Positions 25,090 through 32,059 of a stretch of 35,559 bases of DNA are shown piece after piece. The notes below the pieces were generated by a model. The model saw only the letters and a list, made by a program, of their open reading frames with translations, was not told the DNA's origin and searched no databases. Origin of the DNA: a virus. Position 1 is the first letter of the stretch, and every line of letters begins with the position of its first letter. The stretch is from IMG/VR virus record IMGVR_UViG_3300025099_000068, positions 1 to 35,559 of that record; one strand, written 5' to 3'. The translations under genes and the position numbers were made by a program.

Positions 25090-25531
25090 ACGTGTCTGCT
25101 AAAAGCATTTCGCCAATAATGGCGTAACCTAACATGTCGAAGAATGTATCTTCGATTGTTTCATCTTCTGGGTCTAACCCCATTGCTGTAAGGTTATTTA
25201 ACCGAGCTATTTTGTCTGACAATCTTACAACTAAGCCGTGATGACCGAATGAGTTTATGTTTTCGTGACCGTACATGGTTTGTTTCCAACACAGCAGGTC
25301 GATCAACTCGACAAAGTTGATGTCTAAACCTATTTCGTCTGCTAATTGGTTTACGCATACGAAAATGTCTGTGTAAAAGCATTCTCTTGGCAAGTCGGGG
25401 AATGTGTGTCTTGCGTCTTCTATGACTGCGGTGAGTCCTCCTGCGTAGTGACCGTGATCGTCTAAAGCCAATCCGAGTTCATCTAACGCAGCGCAGGCGG
25501 CTTCTTCCCAGTAAACATGTTCTTCACTCAT
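25049..25531 (-). CDS. Nucleotide modification associated protein, DUF1599/Nmad1 type
   Basis: 160 residues. The C-terminal half (about 76-140) carries the DUF1599/Nmad1 pattern: K83-x3-YG, N93-x-FG, GLVVRLSDKIARLNNL (99-114), then EDETIEDTFFDMLGYAII (122-139). This family is predicted to act with phage DNA base modification pathways, but its biochemical role is not settled. The N-terminal 70 residues are acidic. No thymidylate-synthase-like or hydroxymethylase gene is visible in the window. Last gene of the leftward replication operon; 8-nt overlap with the gene upstream. Confidence 0.75.
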   Translation of the reverse strand: MSEEHVYWEEAACAALDELGLALDDHGHYAGGLTAVIEDARHTFPDLPRECFYTDIFVCVNQLADEIGLDINFVELIDLLCWKQTMYGHENINSFGHHGLVVRLSDKIARLNNLTAMGLDPEDETIEDTFFDMLGYAIIGEMLLADTFKLPLNQHRLRLK

Positions 25532-25892
25532 TTAATTTCCTTTGGACTAGAGGGTGGTCTTTTATTTCTTCACCGATTTTTTTGTAGATAGCGTCACGGC
25601 GACGAGCGAGAGTTGTTTTCGGTATCCCTAAGATGCGGCCAACGAACCTTAGAGAAAGACGACAATTCAAAATGACGTTAAATAACCATTCGTCTTGTTC
25701 TGAAAGTTTGTCTACCTGGTCGGCGATTAAGTTCCGCAACCCAACTTGTTCATTTATCGATTCTTCTGGTTCCTCGAAGGGTTTAGTTTCCATTAAAGCC
25801 TGATAAGGGTCTAATGGTCTTTTATGATATTGAAGCCAATCGAAGGTTGAAGGATCAATAGAGGTTGATCTACGGTCACGGTCTTCACTCAT
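25524..25892 (-). CDS. Sigma-70 region-4-like HTH protein (122 aa)
   Basis: 122 residues from ATG 25892, which overlaps the upstream stop; the frame is open further upstream but that part lies inside the neighbouring gene. The C-terminal half (LSEQDEWLFNVILNCRLSLR, then FVGRILGIPKTTLARRRDAI, about 63-105) follows the sigma region 4 layout, with the HTH at about 79-100. No region 2 is present, so it is more likely a DNA-binding regulator or anti-sigma-like partner than a full sigma factor. A role in redirecting transcription is inferred. Confidence 0.65.
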   Translation of the reverse strand: MSEDRDRRSTSIDPSTFDWLQYHKRPLDPYQALMETKPFEEPEESINEQVGLRNLIADQVDKLSEQDEWLFNVILNCRLSLRFVGRILGIPKTTLARRRDAIYKKIGEEIKDHPLVQRKLNE

Positions 25893-26331
25893 TGAAATCT
25901 TGCCAATCAAATTTTGATGGGGTGATTCGGTAAAGAGCTTTTCCAGCTCCATCTTCGTACCGTTCGTAGTTGGCATCTCCTCTGTCGATGATTTTGAGAA
26001 GTTCTTGGAATGAAAGTTCTGCATATTGTTGGCGCGGTGTGGACCAGATAAAGAAATGCAGGGGATGTTGTTCATCCCAGAATGTCATCGCACGCAGTTT
26101 CTCAACTTTGACCCTTAACCCTGCTTTGCCGCATCCTTGAACTTCCCAGTAACAATCTTCCATTATGTAATCAGGTTGGTTTCTGATAATTAAAGGAAGT
26201 TTGTTTACTTTGAATGGCGGAAGGTTCAAACCTGTTCTCGCCCAGTCCTCATGGACTTGTTCAAAAATTCCTTCAGCTTCCGCTCCCATAGATTGTTTAC
26301 GGTTATTCCATGACTGCTGGTGGAAACTCAT
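25885..26331 (-). CDS. Putative PD-(D/E)XK-type nuclease (148 aa)
   Basis: 148 residues. The pattern LPLIIRNQPDYIMEDCYWEVQG followed by GKAGLRVKVEKL (about 45-78) fits a small PD-(D/E)XK core: D54 as the first acid, E63-x-Q as the next, with Lys residues downstream. W84 and HPLHFFIW suggest the following strand. It lies next to RusA and overlaps it by 4 nt (ATGA), so a recombination or resolvase-accessory role is plausible. Catalytic residues are only guessed by eye. Confidence 0.5.
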   Translation of the reverse strand: MSFHQQSWNNRKQSMGAEAEGIFEQVHEDWARTGLNLPPFKVNKLPLIIRNQPDYIMEDCYWEVQGCGKAGLRVKVEKLRAMTFWDEQHPLHFFIWSTPRQQYAELSFQELLKIIDRGDANYERYEDGAGKALYRITPSKFDWQDFNE

Positions 26332-26663
26332 TTCTTCACTCCGTTTATTGAGTGGACTTGCTTATCGTCATCCCATGCGCCTGACTTATTTAAGCCATCT
26401 AAAACAAGCTTTATATAGTTGTCTAAATCCCCTCGAAGTTTGCTTCGCTCTTCATCGTGTCCTCTGATAATGATTGTTGTTTCTTCTTTATCGAAAACGC
26501 ATTCGACTTCGACTGGACCTTCAAATAAAGGTCCGTCGTAAAGTTCAGCGATGTTATCTTCAGCTTTTTTAGTTTCAGCAGGCGTGTATACGCCACCGTT
26601 TCTGGTGAAACGAGGGCGTTGTTTGGCGCGCGGAAGTCCTGGCACTTTCATTGTGTATTCCAT
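26328..26663 (-). CDS. rusA: RusA-type Holliday junction resolvase
   Basis: 111 residues. The N-terminal LPRAKQRPRFTRNGGVYTP (10-28) and the acidic core RGDLDNYIKLVLDGLNKSGA (77-96) then WDDDKQV (97-103) are signature RusA segments; D79, D81, D89 and D99 are the likely metal-binding residues. The enzyme is a homodimer that cuts four-way DNA junctions, here probably to resolve recombination or packaging branches. It is slightly shorter than E. coli RusA. ATG 26663 follows the primase stop by 2 nt. Confidence 0.9.
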   Translation of the reverse strand: MEYTMKVPGLPRAKQRPRFTRNGGVYTPAETKKAEDNIAELYDGPLFEGPVEVECVFDKEETTIIIRGHDEERSKLRGDLDNYIKLVLDGLNKSGAWDDDKQVHSINGVKK

Positions 26664-26665
26664 AT

Positions 26666-27652
26666 TTAGAAGGGGTCTTTTTCTTTTTGTCCGAAGGATT
26701 GTTGCTGTGGTTTCCCTGCGGCTCTTGTCGCATCTTTCACAAGCGAGCTGAGTCGAACCATTCCGTCAGGTCTGTCCACATATTTGCGGCCCCATCTTTC
26801 ATCCACTTGTGTTGTTAAACGCATGATCGAATCTTCTGTGAACCCCTGCCATGCGAGACTTCCCGCGAAGGCGAATAACATTTTTGATCGATCTCGGTGT
26901 TGTCCTTGTCTGCGAGGACCGTAATCCCATATTTCTTTCGCTACCCCTATAAAGTCTTTTTCTGAATAGTGCGAAGGGCGGGAATACAAGACTGGTAGAG
27001 GCTCTGGTGGGGGAGGAGCGTACAAGCCCGCTAACGCTTCTATTTCTTCTTTTGAAGGCTGTTTAGCAGTTATATCTCGCATCGCGTCAGAGAGGCTTAA
27101 AACGCCTCCTGAAGGGCTTAGGATCACTTGTCTACCCTCCCTATGTCCTTTGGGGTAAGGAAGTCTTATTCCGTTGCCCCAACCCTTCCCAACGAGAGAA
27201 GTTTGTTTCGGATTAACTTCATCAGTTGGAGCTTTAACTATTTGACAGGCAGCCATTAAAGCATCCCGCATAGTAGAAGCAGCCATTACTTCTTGCGGGA
27301 ATATCCAAAGGTGCATACCTTTAGATCGAGAAGGTTCTATCCAACTCGTAATGCCTACCTGTCGTAAAAGATTTCTTGTATTTGTCGCATGAACGAGAGA
27401 TTCAGAATCTCCTACATCCCAGTCGATCACACCAAAATTGACGAAACACTCGTCATCTATCTCCATGAGGGGATAAACGCCGATAGGGAAATCGTTGTAT
27501 AAATGGTTTTGACAATGTGAACGCCAGGACTCTCCTTCAGCGGAAATAGGAGAACCATCATCATTCTTATGAGGACGGAACACACCATCTAAAGGGGCGA
27601 TAGCTAGTTTGCCGCCTTGAAAGAGAGTGCAGAAGGTTTTTAACTCATCCAT
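26666..27652 (-). CDS. Archaeo-eukaryotic-type primase (AEP / prim-pol)
   Basis: 328 residues. The catalytic acids lie in FGVIDWDVGD (73-82, D77 and D79). SRSKGMHLWIF (108-118) gives the His motif, and NPKQT ... GNGIRLPYPKG (147-169) matches the nucleotide-binding motif of AEP enzymes of the TOTE/LigD-like type. A C-terminal helical segment (RSKMLFAFAGSLAWQGFTED) resembles a PriCT domain. It would make primers for replication, with the adjacent helicase (13-nt overlap). It may also polymerise DNA, which would matter because no other polymerase is visible. Confidence 0.85.
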   Translation of the reverse strand: MDELKTFCTLFQGGKLAIAPLDGVFRPHKNDDGSPISAEGESWRSHCQNHLYNDFPIGVYPLMEIDDECFVNFGVIDWDVGDSESLVHATNTRNLLRQVGITSWIEPSRSKGMHLWIFPQEVMAASTMRDALMAACQIVKAPTDEVNPKQTSLVGKGWGNGIRLPYPKGHREGRQVILSPSGGVLSLSDAMRDITAKQPSKEEIEALAGLYAPPPPEPLPVLYSRPSHYSEKDFIGVAKEIWDYGPRRQGQHRDRSKMLFAFAGSLAWQGFTEDSIMRLTTQVDERWGRKYVDRPDGMVRLSSLVKDATRAAGKPQQQSFGQKEKDPF

Positions 27653-28629
27653 CTGTCATCAGTCGGAATATCTTCTTCAAAGTAATCTCTTATCAGCCCG
27701 CATTGCGGGTCCATGAAGAAGTCCCCTGCGTATAAGTCACATGGCGGTTTCTTATTTTTACATAAGTCGAGAGTTATCGAAACAGAATGAAAACATCTTT
27801 CTGCATACGACAAGCCATCTTTCTCTCTTTTTCTATAAACATCTAATTGCATGATTGCGTATTCGTCTGCGTTGAATTTGCCTGCTTCTAAACCGCTACT
27901 CATGCCACGTTTAGCTCCCTTGCCTGACTGATGAATCAATGCGACTGGCATCGCTTCATCTTTCGCCCACTGTTTAACTCCTTTAAGGAGGGAAGACACT
28001 CCTTCGTATCCTCCTGGTCCTGGTAGTTGTTCGAGATAATCAACCATTGCTATCTTCGGGGTGTCCTGCCAAAAGTCTTGCGCCTCATGCAAAGCGTCAC
28101 TCATTTGAGAGAAAGTTAGAGGACCATCTAAAATAGCGATGTTGTTAAAAACAGTATTTTTAGCTGTTCTAATTTCGCTAAGAATGGCAGGATCGTGTGC
28201 CTCTATTCTTGTTTCTACTTCTTCAGCGTTTCTCTGATAATAAAGGGAAAATAGTTTCTGAATGACCAGCATTTGAGGTTCATCAGGGGTGTAAATGATT
28301 GCCTTAAAATCAGGATTTGCGTGAAGGTTATGGACAATAGAGGAAAGACAAACCTGCGACTTGCCGCTATGAGCGCGACCTGTGATTACTAGAACGTCGC
28401 TTGGGTAGATGCCTCGCATACGAATATCTAAATCTCGTATACCGAACCTGTAACCTTCCTCCGTTGATTGGATGTAATCGATCCAACGATCCACCCCTTC
28501 TCCTGTCGGTTTGAAATACCGATAAGAGGGGGCTTGCTCACCGACAGCTTTTTCAAGTGGAGGTTCTGAACTTTCAGCGTGAGCAAGCAGCGCGCTGATT
28601 TCGCTGTCGGTGAGCAATTTTTCTGACAT
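27640..28629 (-). CDS. DnaB-like replicative helicase (RecA-fold ATPase)
   Basis: 329 residues with one RecA/DnaB-type motor domain: Walker A GRAHSGKS (84-91), Walker B IAMVDYLEQL (193-202) and the sensor-like LIHQSGKG (231-238). The N-terminal domain typical of DnaB is missing, so the protein corresponds to a minimal helicase core. It probably unwinds DNA ahead of the host polymerase and works with the primase encoded next. There is no clear SD before ATG 28629; expression may depend on coupling with the upstream gene. Confidence 0.85.
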   Translation of the reverse strand: MSEKLLTDSEISALLAHAESSEPPLEKAVGEQAPSYRYFKPTGEGVDRWIDYIQSTEEGYRFGIRDLDIRMRGIYPSDVLVITGRAHSGKSQVCLSSIVHNLHANPDFKAIIYTPDEPQMLVIQKLFSLYYQRNAEEVETRIEAHDPAILSEIRTAKNTVFNNIAILDGPLTFSQMSDALHEAQDFWQDTPKIAMVDYLEQLPGPGGYEGVSSLLKGVKQWAKDEAMPVALIHQSGKGAKRGMSSGLEAGKFNADEYAIMQLDVYRKREKDGLSYAERCFHSVSITLDLCKNKKPPCDLYAGDFFMDPQCGLIRDYFEEDIPTDDRWMS

Positions 28630-28647
28630 GTTCGAGAGGGGATTGCT

Positions 28648-29313
28648 CTATGCCAGAAAGTCGTCTATTTCTCCACCTTCACCACCAGCGAGGATTGCTT
28701 CTAAAGCATCATCGCCAGATTTGAAAGTGTAAACTCCATCTTTACCATTGACAGCCAGAGGAGCTTTATTCGACCAGACAGCGTGACCGCCCTGCTTCAA
28801 TTTAAGATCAGGATGGTTCTCTGATTTAGTTCCTGCCGCTTTTTCGTGCGTGTTGATATACCAGTCATCTTCGGGGCATCCTGTCACGAACGCTTGATCC
28901 CAAATCCATTGCTTCCCATCTGTCGTGAATCCATCAGAGTCCAAATGCTTTGCGGAGTTTGAACCTCCTCTGGCAGCGGCTTTGTTAGCGGGAGCTTGCG
29001 CTCTAGTACTCTTGGCAGCGGGGCGACTGGCGGCGCTGCTTTTATTATTTGAACTTTCGGGCCGAACACCTTCTTGATTACTTTTGACCAAGTATCCATC
29101 ATCATTCAAGTTGAATGTTATTCCTAGACTCGACCAAACTTGTTCACGGCAACGATTACCTAAGTGTTGGGTTTCAGCTTCCATAGAAGCATCGTCGAAC
29201 GATTCAGGAAATTCATCGCTAAGAGTAATTGAGGCTTCCTGAGTTCCCCAGTTACCTGATTTGTCTTGTAGCGATAGCCTCTCTGTGAAGCTCGCTGTTA
29301 CTTGCTTTGCCAT
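28648..29313 (-). CDS. SSB-like single-stranded DNA-binding protein (putative)
   Basis: 221 residues. The N-terminal domain (about 1-75) is beta-rich (QVTASFTERLSLQD), followed by a low-complexity Ala/Ser/Lys linker (about 88-120) and a second domain with W135, W137 and W146 (GKQWIWDQAFVTGCPEDDWY). The acidic, hydrophobic end (EIDDFLA) resembles the protein-interaction tail of SSB. First gene of the replication operon, with AACTAAGGAGG upstream and a TTGACA promoter. The fold is not certain. Confidence 0.55.
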   Translation of the reverse strand: MAKQVTASFTERLSLQDKSGNWGTQEASITLSDEFPESFDDASMEAETQHLGNRCREQVWSSLGITFNLNDDGYLVKSNQEGVRPESSNNKSSAASRPAAKSTRAQAPANKAAARGGSNSAKHLDSDGFTTDGKQWIWDQAFVTGCPEDDWYINTHEKAAGTKSENHPDLKLKQGGHAVWSNKAPLAVNGKDGVYTFKSGDDALEAILAGGEGGEIDDFLA

Positions 29314-29336
29314 TGGTGCCTCCTTAGTTGCACTTG

Positions 29337-29350
29337 TATAGGGTGTCTAA
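29337..29350 (-). promoter_or_regulatory. Early-leader element, copy B
   Basis: Minus-strand TTAGACACCCTATA, 23 nt upstream of the start at 29313 and just downstream of the predicted -10. It differs from copy A only at one base. Confidence 0.5.
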
Positions 29351-29352
29351 AT

Positions 29353-29382
29353 AAGATACTACGAAACGGTAACTCTTGTCAA
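29353..29382 (-). promoter_or_regulatory. Leftward promoter of the replication operon
   Basis: Minus-strand TTGACA (29382-29377), 18-nt spacer, TATCTT (29358-29353). It lies between the gene ending at 29391 and the SSB-like start at 29313. The conserved leader element follows immediately, so transcription probably starts within it. Confidence 0.55.
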
Positions 29383-29390
29383 GGACCATT

Positions 29391-29639
29391 TCATTCATCG
29401 AAACCTCGCATGAACTCGTCCCAACAAATCGGACAGAAATACTGGCCCTTCTTGAAACCTAAAATAAGTTCACGATCCTCTGCTGAAAGATCACCGAACA
29501 CATCCTGGACACGTTTCATGTCCTCCATGTATTCCATCAATGATTTACGATCAACAGTTATTCGATCAAACACTGAACAGTTCTGACAGGTTTGACCAAT
29601 CATTATTTCATCAGCCGTTGTCTCTGTTTCTCCTACCAT
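29391..29639 (-). CDS. Small two-Cys-pair protein (82 aa)
   Basis: 82 residues with C18-x2-C21 near the start (QTCQNC) and C69-x2-C72 near the end (FCPIC), a layout typical of a zinc-ribbon made from both termini around a helical middle (about 32-65). ATG 29639 overlaps the upstream stop in an ATGGTAG junction. No named family. The cluster includes WhiB and two other Cys-rich proteins. Confidence 0.65.
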   Translation of the reverse strand: MVGETETTADEIMIGQTCQNCSVFDRITVDRKSLMEYMEDMKRVQDVFGDLSAEDRELILGFKKGQYFCPICWDEFMRGFDE

Positions 29640-29857
29640 TTGATATTCACCACACTCCAACAAAAATCTGAACCATCAGCTTCTTCAAACAATTCTGAAA
29701 ACTCATCTGAATCTTCCATCGCAAAAGCGTCATGGTTTTGGCAATACACATCAGAAATAAACCCTGCGGCGAATCCTTCTTTCAACCATTCCCAAAGTTC
29801 TTTACTCCGATTTGGTTCTTCAGGGAAATACTCTTGTCTTTTCTCTAAATCGTTCAT
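29633..29857 (-). CDS. Small phage protein with C-x2-H and Cys motif (74 aa)
   Basis: 74 residues. A helical N-terminal part (LEKRQEYFPEEPNRSKELWE) is followed by GFISDVYCQNHDAFAM (C39-x2-H42) and DGSDFCW (C66). This order, a Cys/His pair then an acidic helix then G-D-x-C, recurs in small actinophage proteins of unknown function. ATG 29857 is chosen for its ATGA overlap with the WhiB stop. Metal binding is possible. Confidence 0.55.
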   Translation of the reverse strand: MNDLEKRQEYFPEEPNRSKELWEWLKEGFAAGFISDVYCQNHDAFAMEDSDEFSELFEEADGSDFCWSVVNIKW

Positions 29858-30204
29858 GCCGCTTTGTTCTTCCTTTTCCATAATTGTTTATGCTCCCATC
29901 TGCAAAAATTTTGACCAGGTATTTTTGGCATAAATTTCTCTCGACACTCTGGACATTCAACTGGTTTCCATAAATCGAAGTCTTTTGAAACAGCCAGCTT
30001 CACTCTTGTTCTTTGCGACGTTCCGCCAAACACTCCCCAGAAATTTTCTGTTTCAACCGCCCACTTCAAACACTCCTGCTGAACATCACAGTTAGCGCAA
30101 ATTTTGAGCGCTTCTGTGGGGGCGTACATGCCGCCTTCAGGGAAAAACAATTCAGTGTCAGCGTCTTTACAATTAGCTTTACTCAACCATTTTTCTTCTA
30201 CCAT
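29854..30204 (-). CDS. whiB: WhiB-family transcription factor with C-terminal zinc-finger-like motif
   Basis: 116 residues. The WhiB domain (about 5-70) has four Cys, C12, C36, C39 and C45 (ICANCDVQQEC), which bind a 4Fe-4S cluster, and GVFGGTSQ (57-64), a variant of the WhiB G[VI]WGG turn. The C-terminal part has C84-x2-C87 and C101-x3-H105, an additional zinc-finger-like pattern. WhiB proteins bind the host sigma factor and regulate transcription; phage copies can alter host division or superinfection. Overlaps the nuclease gene upstream by ATGGTAG. Confidence 0.88.
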   Translation of the reverse strand: MVEEKWLSKANCKDADTELFFPEGGMYAPTEALKICANCDVQQECLKWAVETENFWGVFGGTSQRTRVKLAVSKDFDLWKPVECPECREKFMPKIPGQNFCRWEHKQLWKRKNKAA

Positions 30205-30980
30205 GCAGGTTTCTCTCCCAATGTTTTACCTCGACACTCCATCCATGCCGCACACCAGACAGGACCACAACGCCAAGTGTCCCAACGAGGGATCGACGGC
30301 ATATCCGACTGCACCCAACGACCAAACCCTTCGCAAACAATTTTGAACGCCGCCCAATCAGGCTCACCCCTCGTACAAGTAATCTCTTCAACCTCGCCAT
30401 CGACGAAATGAAACCAAGTAAACTCAGGAATGTTAAACGCCCATGTATAAGCGTGAGATTGAAAATCTGAACGACGCAACTTCCAATCCTTACGAGGAAA
30501 AGCTTTACTTGGAACCTTGCCAGGATTCTTCCAATCGATCAAACGATCCTCTTCAACCCAGTCAGCAGTTCCAGTTAATACAACTTCTAAATCGTCATCC
30601 TCAAAAATAGTTTTAGAGAAAGACTGCTCGATCCCTATGGGATGCAACGAGGGAAGAATATCCTCTCGCCATTTGGTAACGTTCTTTCGACACGCCTCGT
30701 ATGTTTTCTCGGGCGTGGCACGCCACCAATCCACTTGCTCCGAATGCTTCTCAAATGAGATATCAACCAAGTCCAAGCAGTCATCCAACGACAACGCCCC
30801 TTGACCTTCGAGCAAAAGCTCGCCGCAAGTCTCCGCGACTTCGTGCATAACGTTCCCTCGAACGAGGTCTGACGAATACCTGTCATCTTTAACTTCTCCT
30901 AATCGAAGTAGCCTTGCGAGGTGAGGGCAATCCTGCCAAGTGTTCAACTCGCTTTGCCTGGTCTTAACTTTAAGTTTCAT
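30198..30980 (-). CDS. Cas4-like PD-(D/E)XK exonuclease
   Basis: 260 residues of the RecB/Cas4 nuclease superfamily. Visible motifs are SELNTWQDCPHLA (10-22), RGNVMHEVAE (41-50, H46), GTADWVEEDRLIDWKN (137-152: D140, D149, K151) and QSHAYTWAF (174-182). C18 with C238, C243 and C249 near the C terminus matches the split four-Cys iron-sulfur cluster of Cas4/AddB-like enzymes. It probably resects DNA ends during replication or recombination. No CRISPR array or Cas1 is present, so this is a phage-type nuclease. SD AGGGAGA precedes the ATG. Confidence 0.85.
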   Translation of the reverse strand: MKLKVKTRQSELNTWQDCPHLARLLRLGEVKDDRYSSDLVRGNVMHEVAETCGELLLEGQGALSLDDCLDLVDISFEKHSEQVDWWRATPEKTYEACRKNVTKWREDILPSLHPIGIEQSFSKTIFEDDDLEVVLTGTADWVEEDRLIDWKNPGKVPSKAFPRKDWKLRRSDFQSHAYTWAFNIPEFTWFHFVDGEVEEITCTRGEPDWAAFKIVCEGFGRWVQSDMPSIPRWDTWRCGPVWCAAWMECRGKTLGEKPAW

Positions 30981-31078
30981 TTATCTAGTCTCCCTATCTG
31001 ATAAAAGGTAATACACGCAGACTAGCTTCAGGGTGTGACAATCGTTTCTTGCAGTCATGTATTCCCAAACCTTAGTTA

Positions 31079-31124
31079 GACAGTAACGGACACCCTTTTA
31101 GGGGGTGTCCGTTTCCGTACTGTC
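31079..31124. repeat. Compound inverted repeat (long hairpin)
   Basis: Outer arms GACAGTA (31079-31085) and TACTGTC (31118-31124) enclose inner arms ACGGACACCC (31086-31095) and GGGTGTCCGT (31103-31112), with a 7-nt loop and a 5-nt one-sided bulge. This gives 17 base pairs in total. No U-run follows on either side, so it is not a simple terminator. Confidence 0.7.
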
Positions 31125-31144
31125 TGTGCCGTACCGTACTGTCG

Positions 31145-31174
31145 AGACTAATCGAAGTGGTTTGGTGCTGTCAA
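31145..31174 (-). promoter_or_regulatory. Candidate leftward promoter for the nuclease/WhiB operon
   Basis: Minus-strand TTGACA (31174-31169), 18-nt spacer, TAGTCT (31150-31145). The -10 is weak but keeps T1, A2 and T6. It overlaps an ACTGTCGAG repeat at 31138-31146, a likely regulator site. Confidence 0.4.
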
Positions 31175-31175
31175 G

Positions 31176-31193
31176 TACCCTTTAATTAGGGTA
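31176..31193. promoter_or_regulatory. Palindromic operator-like site
   Basis: TACCC-TTTAATTA-GGGTA, a perfect 5-bp inverted repeat with an AT-rich spacer, directly upstream of the -35 at 31169-31174. The arrangement fits an operator or activator site. No protein can be assigned; the HTH proteins encoded next door are candidates. Confidence 0.45.
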
Positions 31194-31206
31194 ACTATTT
31201 TACTGG

Positions 31207-31488
31207 TTATTTGTCAGTTTTAATCTGTTCAAAAGCCACATTATTTTCAGTCAACAGCTTCTCCAAATATCCGATATGTTTATGAGCCTTTTCCAACCTA
31301 GCAAGCACATACTTCGCATCAAGCTTCGGTTGAGCACGCCTCGTAGTAGCTAAACCACGTTCCTGCAACTCACGATAAAACTGTGTCTTAGTGACCCCAG
31401 TCTCTTTCCGTATATCTTCCCCCCTACGACCCAAGAAATACATCTCGATAGCCTTTTCCATACGAGGGGACTTGTCTATTTCATTCAT
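31207..31488 (-). CDS. HTH and coiled-coil DNA-binding protein (93 aa)
   Basis: 93 residues. Residues 12-45 (KAIEMYFLGRRGEDIRKETG, VTKTQFYRELQERG) form a resolvase/transposase-like helix-turn-helix, and 58-85 (LDAKYVLARLEKAHKHIGYL) is a likely dimerising helix. It lies upstream of the Cas4-like/WhiB operon's control region and could regulate it. GGTGGAG precedes ATG 31488. Confidence 0.65.
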   Translation of the reverse strand: MNEIDKSPRMEKAIEMYFLGRRGEDIRKETGVTKTQFYRELQERGLATTRRAQPKLDAKYVLARLEKAHKHIGYLEKLLTENNVAFEQIKTDK

Positions 31489-31504
31489 AACTCCACCCTT
31501 TTCC

Positions 31505-32059
31505 CTAAGTATTAATCAATCTATTAAATTTCCATTTTGTATATTCGTTGTCTAAAATTTTGTTCATCTTATTTGCACGCTCTGAAAACCTCATCGCCTT
31601 TTCGTGATCTGGTTCTATAACTGCGAAAGTTAAAGCCATACCACTTCCATGCGGCAATCCTGGTCCCGAATAAATTGAGAACTGACAAATATATACATCG
31701 CCAGATGCGTAAACTTCAATCGAATAACCTTTTTCTTTTATATTATTAACAGCGTTTTCCCAACGATTTTCTTCAAATGGAAACCCTATTTCTTCGCCAA
31801 AGTTTTTAGCTAAATCAGTTATATTCCAACCGCCTTGCGCTAAAGACCATTTAAGTTCTTCTGCTAAATCAAAGTCGTGCGCCCATTGAGTGAGCAAACC
31901 ATCAGACAAACGCCAATTCAACCCCATGTCGCTCGGTTTCTCAAACAAAAACGCAACTATTGTTTGATCCAAATACCTTAAAGTATCTGACCAACGCCTA
32001 TCCAAATCAGTGTTGTCATGTTCAAGCCGCATAGAGCGATTCGCTAAATTATTCAACAT
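31505..32059 (-). CDS. Hypothetical protein (184 aa)
   Basis: 184 residues starting MLNNLANRSMRLEHDNTDLD. Helical N-terminal half with several Trp residues; the C-terminal half has a beta-rich middle (YSIEVYASGDVYICQFSIYS) and a charged helix at the end. No domain recognised. Overlaps the upstream XRE-like gene by 11 nt. Confidence 0.6.
   Translation of the reverse strand: MLNNLANRSMRLEHDNTDLDRRWSDTLRYLDQTIVAFLFEKPSDMGLNWRLSDGLLTQWAHDFDLAEELKWSLAQGGWNITDLAKNFGEEIGFPFEENRWENAVNNIKEKGYSIEVYASGDVYICQFSIYSGPGLPHGSGMALTFAVIEPDHEKAMRFSERANKMNKILDNEYTKWKFNRLINT

Larger units (their letters stand above)
30981..31206. other. Intergenic control region between nuclease and HTH genes
   Basis: About 226 bases without a gene. 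It carries a compound hairpin (31079-31124), ACTGTC repeats, a candidate leftward promoter (31145-31174) and a palindrome (31176-31193). The promoter would give the nuclease/WhiB operon a structured leader of about 160 nt. No protein-coding ORF fits. Confidence 0.6.

Noticed and set aside
30198-30980. A CRISPR-Cas remnant suggested by the Cas4-like nuclease
   Set aside because: There is no repeat-spacer array and no Cas1 or Cas2; Cas4-like nucleases are common phage recombination enzymes.
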